Of a stretch of DNA of 64,000 nucleotides, positions 60,501 through 64,000 are shown piece by piece. The translations under genes and the position numbers were made by a program. How positions within the stretch are numbered: the first letter of the stretch is position 1; every line of letters starts with the position of its first letter. Source of the stretch: Tubiluchus corallicola (lineage: Eukaryota; Priapulida; Priapulimorpha; Priapulimorphida; Tubiluchidae). Under the pieces are notes generated by a model. The model saw nothing but the letters and a program-made list of their open reading frames with translations, was not told the DNA's origin and ran no database searches. The stretch lies in NCBI GenBank assembly GCA_030141605.1, contig JAQGDQ010000016.1:944999-1008998 (forward strand), given 5' to 3'.

Positions 60501-63500
60501 GATAATGGCATCATAGATAAACAATACATACTTTATGCGAGTTGCCTTAATTATACGAATACTAATAAATTATTAGATTTTAGTTAAAAACTTTTCGCGA
60601 GCAATTTACCAAATGGTAAGAGCGTTGGCTTCGTGTAAGCGAAACGGCCATTACGTTCTCTGACAATATGCACTATAATAACATAGGCAAAAGTACCTAT
60701 TATTATTATTATCAATTTTGTTTCAGACATTTACAGCCCACAAAACAAGAATAAAAATAAGGTACGAGCAAAAACACAGAGTTAGTTTACAGAAACATAT
60801 TAAGCTTTTAACAAGAAAGGGTTAGTTAGAATGGGTAAATAAAATTCCCTGCCACAACTTAAAAATGTTTGATCTAAAAACTGTATCAGTATTGTACAGC
60901 AAGTTATTAAAAACAGTGTTCTGACTCAAAAACAGCCTACTTCTGAGACTCGGTGCCTCAGAAGGGTCTGAATAGATCTCTTCCGTTTATAAATCCATCC
61001 TCTTAATAATCAATTTAGCTTCAAATGAAGGTGGATTTATTAAGTAAAGTCTACTGTATCTGATAAACTCATTACACTAAACAGAGACAGAATACCTGAG
61101 GATTCCAAAAGCTGTTACAGGTACGGAGAGCAGTCCTATTTTCTAATTCTGTTAAGCCACCTGACGTCTCACTGCTTGTTTTTCTGAACTGGCAATCAGC
61201 ATTTCTATAATATGCAAATAGTGTTATCTAATCAGTTTGCATAATTACTTAGTGAATCATAAATCTTCATACAAAATACATTAATTTTCTACTATTGGTA
61301 CCTAAATACTTCATGTTTTGGCCGTATGTGTAGGGCACTTTTGACAAAACACTGGCAGAAGTCGAAAAATATTTTACAACCAAAGCCAGACATCAGTTAA
61401 AATAATCAAAACTCACTTACTTCAATCATTAAAGCAGTATGAATCAGTGGAAAGATCATTGTTAACTGATAAAACAATAAATGTTTGTCATAATTTACCG
61501 TCGATAAACACCAGGTGGGACGAGAGTGTGACCAAACCGCATTGCAGCTGACTGAAACACAGCAGATATGCCTGGATCCACATCTGGTTTATAATCTACA
61601 AAATGTGAACAAGCTTTAGTGCCACATTTCATATAACACATTGTTGGTGTATCAATATGGACTGTAAATACCATGCAAAAAAGTTGCAGATTTAGACAAC
61701 ACATCAGTTTCACTCACACAAATTAAAAACAATACTGATTGAGTTTGTTCATTGAATCGTGTTTTCAATTCTCAGAAAGTAGTATGAAAGTCAGTTATAC
61801 AAATGTAGCACGCAATTCTAACTAATCATTAGACAAATCACATTTTCTGTCATCCCGCAGAATTTTTTTTCCTAAAAAGACTAAACATTTTTGTTTCTGA
61901 AATGCCAATCCAACCTGTCCACTGATGCAATTCACCTAATACTGTAAGGCAGAATTTAAATATTAAATATTTAATAACTATCTATGTAAACGAGCAAAAA
62001 GCAATGTTATAAACGAGGGGCAAAATTTTAAACAACTCCTTACGTTCGTAATCAGGCAATTTCTGACCGATCCATTGAGGCAGCCAATCATAAACAACTA
62101 TTTTTTGATGAGTAGCAATGACCCACTTTCTGGCTTCATTAAATATTTTCTCATCTGACCAATCATTGTGGCAATTCTTTATCTGTGCTGCAAGGTAATT
62201 ATGCCACCGGAACCACAGAATGCCAAACGTGAGCAAGAATGGATTTTCGTTACCACGTGGGTTACCAAGTTCTGAAACACAAAAGATTCACGCTGGTGTA
62301 TGTAAGGAAGAATAAATGACAAAATATACTATATACTATGTCAGAAATCCACTTGAGTTTTTATTTTGATTATCAAACTAACGTGAAAAAGATCAATGCA
62401 ATATACAAACACTCACTGAAAAATCTATTGACATTTTTTAATCTATCCGCGGTGGTGGAAGATTTCTGATCTCTTGGTGGTGGTGGATTTGCCATTGGAA
62501 GTCGTATTCTGTTGATTTCTGGAAAATTAAATTTTTCATCCTCTTCCTTCTTTAACCTTCCATTTTTAAATTCTCTCAAAGCATCTGCCCAGGCCTTTGT
62601 AGTGCCATATGTTAGACCTCCATCAAAGTATGCTGTTATTTCATTTAACTAAAAACAGAACAATTCAAAGAGTTTCAAAAGAAATTGGCCTGAAAAAAAG
62701 TTGGTGGAAGTAATGAGTATTCTGTGCCAGTATGTAAAATGCAAATTTACTTCTGTAATAATAAGTGGTCCTATTTCTGAATATTGTGCAAATTTTTGCT
62801 CCATGAAGGTGTTTGGTAAATTTTTCAAAAAAAATCTGGCAAGTGAGTGGGTCAGGAAAGTGCCTATTGTGGGAAGGCTCTGAGAGTCCAAACTATGTCT
62901 ATTACACAATAAGCTGAATGCTAATATAGCAATGCAGAATGCTAATTCCAGTGATATACAGCACCCTATCTTTCACAAGCCTAGTCTACAGATTTCAGTT
63001 TTATAAGTTTTGCAGAAAAACTGGTAAAACCGGCCAGTTTTGGAAGTTTTCAGCTGTCGTTTCTCGTGAACTTCATGAATTGAAAAATGAGCTCCTCTAT
63101 GGAGACTGAGGCAGGTACGTATGATGAACCATTTGTTGTGAACAGTTCAACTGTCGCAGAGAAGATTGTGGATAATACAAACAAGTCTACAAATAACTAA
63201 ACATACCCAGAAAATCAATATGTTGACCAGCCGAACCCTGCAATTTTATGTACAAAAATCCACAAAAACAATTCAAGATTCCCTACAAGCACCAATTCAC
63301 ACCACAACATAACAATACACACACCACACTACACTGCACCAAACTGCAGCACATCATATCACATCAAAACAACAGCACACACCACCCATACCTCAACACA
63401 CCATACTTCACCACAACCAACACTGTACTACATCACACTACACTGCTCCACAACACAACTCACACAACATCCCACCACCCATAGCACACAACACCAAACC

Positions 63501-63871
63501 AAAACCAGAACAACAACAACCCACAGCAAACAACACCACACCTAACCATCACGACAACAACCCATGCCACACAACACTGCACCACATCATACAATAACCA
63601 CGACAATGACGACGATGGTGACGGTAACAACAATACCGACAACACAGATGCTCATCATTGAAAAAAATGAGATATGGAGAGTTTACCTGTTGGCGAGGAT
63701 TATTAGGTGAAAACCCCGTCCGCATGTCATAACGACTTCGCAGAAATGGCATTACAAACTCAGAATCATTTTCCTTATTATGCTCATGCCATTCAGGTAT
63801 TTTAATATTCAAGTATTCAGGTGGGCATCCGGGTCTCTGCGCATCCAGAATTTCTTCAACCACTTGCTGAC
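42550..63871 (-). CDS. DUOX: Dual oxidase (DUOX), NADPH oxidase with peroxidase-like ectodomain; N-terminus outside window
   Basis: Twenty-nine exons give 1462 residues to the stop, lacking perhaps 90 at the N-terminus: 63687-63871, 62417-62648, 62044-62271, 61499-61595, 61096-61204, 59332-59428, 58539-58762, 58080-58189, 57903-57974, 57570-57730, 57082-57222, 56723-56839, 55656-55858, 55034-55219, 53830-54052, 52850-52943, 52135-52310, 51546-51639, 50383-50570, 49753-49915, 48958-49025, 48685-48778, 47992-48041, 47331-47612, 45915-46144, 44927-45085, 44496-44651, 43087-43215, 42550-42672. It moves electrons from NADPH across the membrane to oxygen, giving H2O2. Peroxidase domain (residues 1-500 here): [15 protein letters not shown] and [12 protein letters not shown] first membrane segment lies near 530-565. 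EF-hands ([25 protein letters not shown]) suggest Ca2+ control. The six-helix domain has paired haem histidines ([18 protein letters not shown]...LHG). FAD motif [14 protein letters not shown] motifs [13 protein letters not shown] and GVFSCGPP; C-terminus ENF. Confidence 0.97.
43268..43377. mobile_element. 110-bp palindromic MITE in a DUOX intron
   Basis: Perfect 26-bp inverted repeats (43268-43293 and 43352-43377) begin TTACCGTATATACTCGCATA. Next to the right arm lies a partial second copy of its inner part (GGCTTATATGCGA), so the element can fold into a long hairpin. No coding capacity. It starts about 50 bases upstream of DUOX exon 43087-43215 on the gene's strand. The superfamily is not assigned. 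Confidence 0.85.
43686..44440 (-). mobile_element. tRNA-derived SINE, second copy, split by a nested hAT-type MITE
   Basis: On the - strand it has an A-box-like GTGGCTCATCTTACAGG and a B-box-like AGGTTCTGGTCTTG, and it shares TGGAATCCAACATTCA and GCTGACCAGCC (+ strand) with the copy at 19568-19862. The order of shared blocks is the same, but here 506 bp of unrelated inverted-repeat sequence interrupts it at 43844-44349. It lies in the DUOX intron between exons 44496-44651 and 43087-43215. Confidence 0.65.
43844..44349. mobile_element. Non-autonomous hAT-type element (MITE)
   Basis: The left end begins CAGTGGTTCCCAACCTTTTG and the right end finishes GGTTGGGAACC followed by CATG, an inverted repeat of about 15 bp. 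Both ends are followed inward by runs such as GCGACCCC, typical of hAT MITEs. The flanking octamers CTCTACAA (43836-43843) and TTCTACAT (44350-44357) match at 6 of 8 positions, fitting the 8-bp target duplication of hAT elements. No transposase is encoded. Confidence 0.85.
51211..51437 (+). mobile_element. tRNA-derived SINE with (TCTTTG)n tail in a DUOX intron
   Basis: The head carries an A box (TGGCCGAGTGG, as in Leu/Ser-type tRNAs) and about 40 bases later a B box (GAGTTCGAGACT). A body of about 150 bp of unrelated sequence follows, ending in repeated TCTTTG/TTTGTC units. This layout of tRNA-like head, body and short repetitive tail is that of a SINE and not of a tRNA gene, since no cloverleaf closes. 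It is antisense to DUOX. Confidence 0.75.
53100..53485. mobile_element. pogo/Tigger-like MITE in a DUOX intron
   Basis: A 386-bp element bears inverted ends: left CAGTGTTCCCTCGCTACTTC and, read inward from the right, CAGTGTTCCCTCACTTGTCG. It has TA on both flanks (53098-53099, 53486-53487). The interior near the left end repeats CGC-rich phrases (TTCGCGGTTCG, TTTGCGGGTTTTTGCGG), common in Tigger-type MITEs. No transposase frame is present. It lies between exons 53830-54052 and 52850-52943. Confidence 0.88.
55299..55424. repeat. Exact 63-bp tandem duplication in a DUOX intron
   Basis: Two adjacent copies of 63 bp, each starting GACAATTGAAAATTACCATA and ending AACATAGGGCA, look identical, which points to a recent duplication or a local assembly artefact. 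It lies between exons 55656-55858 and 55034-55219. Confidence 0.9.
58775..58945. repeat. CAT/CAC trinucleotide repeat upstream of a DUOX exon
   Basis: A run of ATC, ACC and GCC triplets (ATCATCATCACCATTATC style, then CCACCACCACC) lies just upstream, on the DUOX strand, of exon 58539-58762. It extends an open frame upstream with Met/Val-rich low complexity, but the homology to peroxidase begins only after the acceptor, so the repeat is intronic. Confidence 0.85.
59640..59690 (+). repeat. Possible truncated tRNA-like SINE head
   Basis: The phrase ATAGCCGAGTGGTTATAGTG resembles the A-box region of the SINE at 51211-51437, but no B box follows at the proper distance. It may be a 5' fragment or a decayed relative. 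Confidence 0.3.
60129..61056. mobile_element. TIR element of about 930 bp with TA target duplication
   Basis: The left end reads CAGTAGAACTTTACTACAAT and the right end, inward, CAGTAGACTTTACTTAATAA. TA flanks both ends (60127-60128 and 61057-61058). A subterminal TAAATCCAC phrase is also mirrored. No transposase was recognised. A tRNA-like phrase near 60610 (CAAATGGTAAGAGCGTTGGC) inside it may be a further insertion. It lies between DUOX exons 61096-61204 and 59332-59428, ending about 40 bases from the donor of the former. Confidence 0.65.
63240..63650. repeat. C/A-rich, G-poor low-complexity tract in a DUOX intron
   Basis: About 400 bases of the + strand are built from CAC, ACA, CCA and CAT units with very few G, in no fixed period (a cryptic repeat). 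On the DUOX strand it is G/T-rich. Frames reported across it on both strands are compositional artefacts. It lies between exons 63687-63871 and 62417-62648. Confidence 0.85.
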
Positions 63872-64000
63872 CTACAATAACATATGAAATTATTATTGGA
63901 ATAATGTTTCACTATTGATAATAGGAACATTCATTATATTTCATAAGCCAAATTTGCTAGAAAAAGACAATTTGGATGATTTAAAATTCAAGTTTTAAAA

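Noticed and set aside
61096-61204. Apparent frameshift in a DUOX peroxidase exon
   Set aside because: A first reading gave five A in a row and a stop. Recounting the sequence shows four T on the + strand (61139-61142), and the exon reads through in frame.

Overview
The window is a piece of nuclear genome from an intron-rich invertebrate animal. Every gene is split by GT-AG introns of about 100 bp to 4 kb, the DNA is AT-rich, and the introns carry short inverted-repeat transposons, tRNA-derived SINEs and a decayed non-LTR retrotransposon. The proteins are slowly evolving and close in layout to vertebrate and fly orthologues. I cannot name the species or phylum from sequence alone.

Layout. Bases 1-6698 hold no gene I can support and are probably the upstream and 5' UTR region of the first gene. 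The + strand gene at 6735-22441 is vigilin (HDLBP type, 23 coding exons, 1273 residues, 14-15 KH modules), with a long 3' UTR to about 24.1 kb. Converging on it on the - strand is mitochondrial CLPX (35902 down to 26356, 13 coding exons, 703 residues). About 1.8 kb upstream of CLPX, and diverging from it, is the + strand gene for mitochondrial ribosomal protein bL34m (exons 37721-37803 and 41579-41945). Its 3.8 kb intron holds a CR1/Jockey-like LINE whose two parts lie in opposite orientations. Converging on bL34m is a dual oxidase (DUOX) gene on the - strand. It covers 63871 down to 42550 in 29 coding exons and is complete except for its N-terminal exon(s), which lie beyond the window.

The four genes do not form one pathway. 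CLPX and bL34m both serve mitochondria (protein unfolding/quality control and translation) and are divergently arranged. Vigilin is a cytoplasmic RNA-binding protein. DUOX is a membrane NADPH oxidase that makes hydrogen peroxide and has a peroxidase-like ectodomain. All coding exons were joined by hand. In the three large genes the exon phases agree throughout and each coding sequence reads to a stop without a frameshift.

I found no previously undescribed multi-gene system. The items most worth a second look are: a 64-residue exon of symmetric phase in CLPX that I do not know from other CLPX proteins; a LINE arrangement matching 5' inversion by twin priming; a hAT-type MITE nested in a tRNA-SINE; a GC-AG intron in DUOX; a DUOX peroxidase domain that keeps the proximal haem histidine; and several TIR elements lying close to splice sites.
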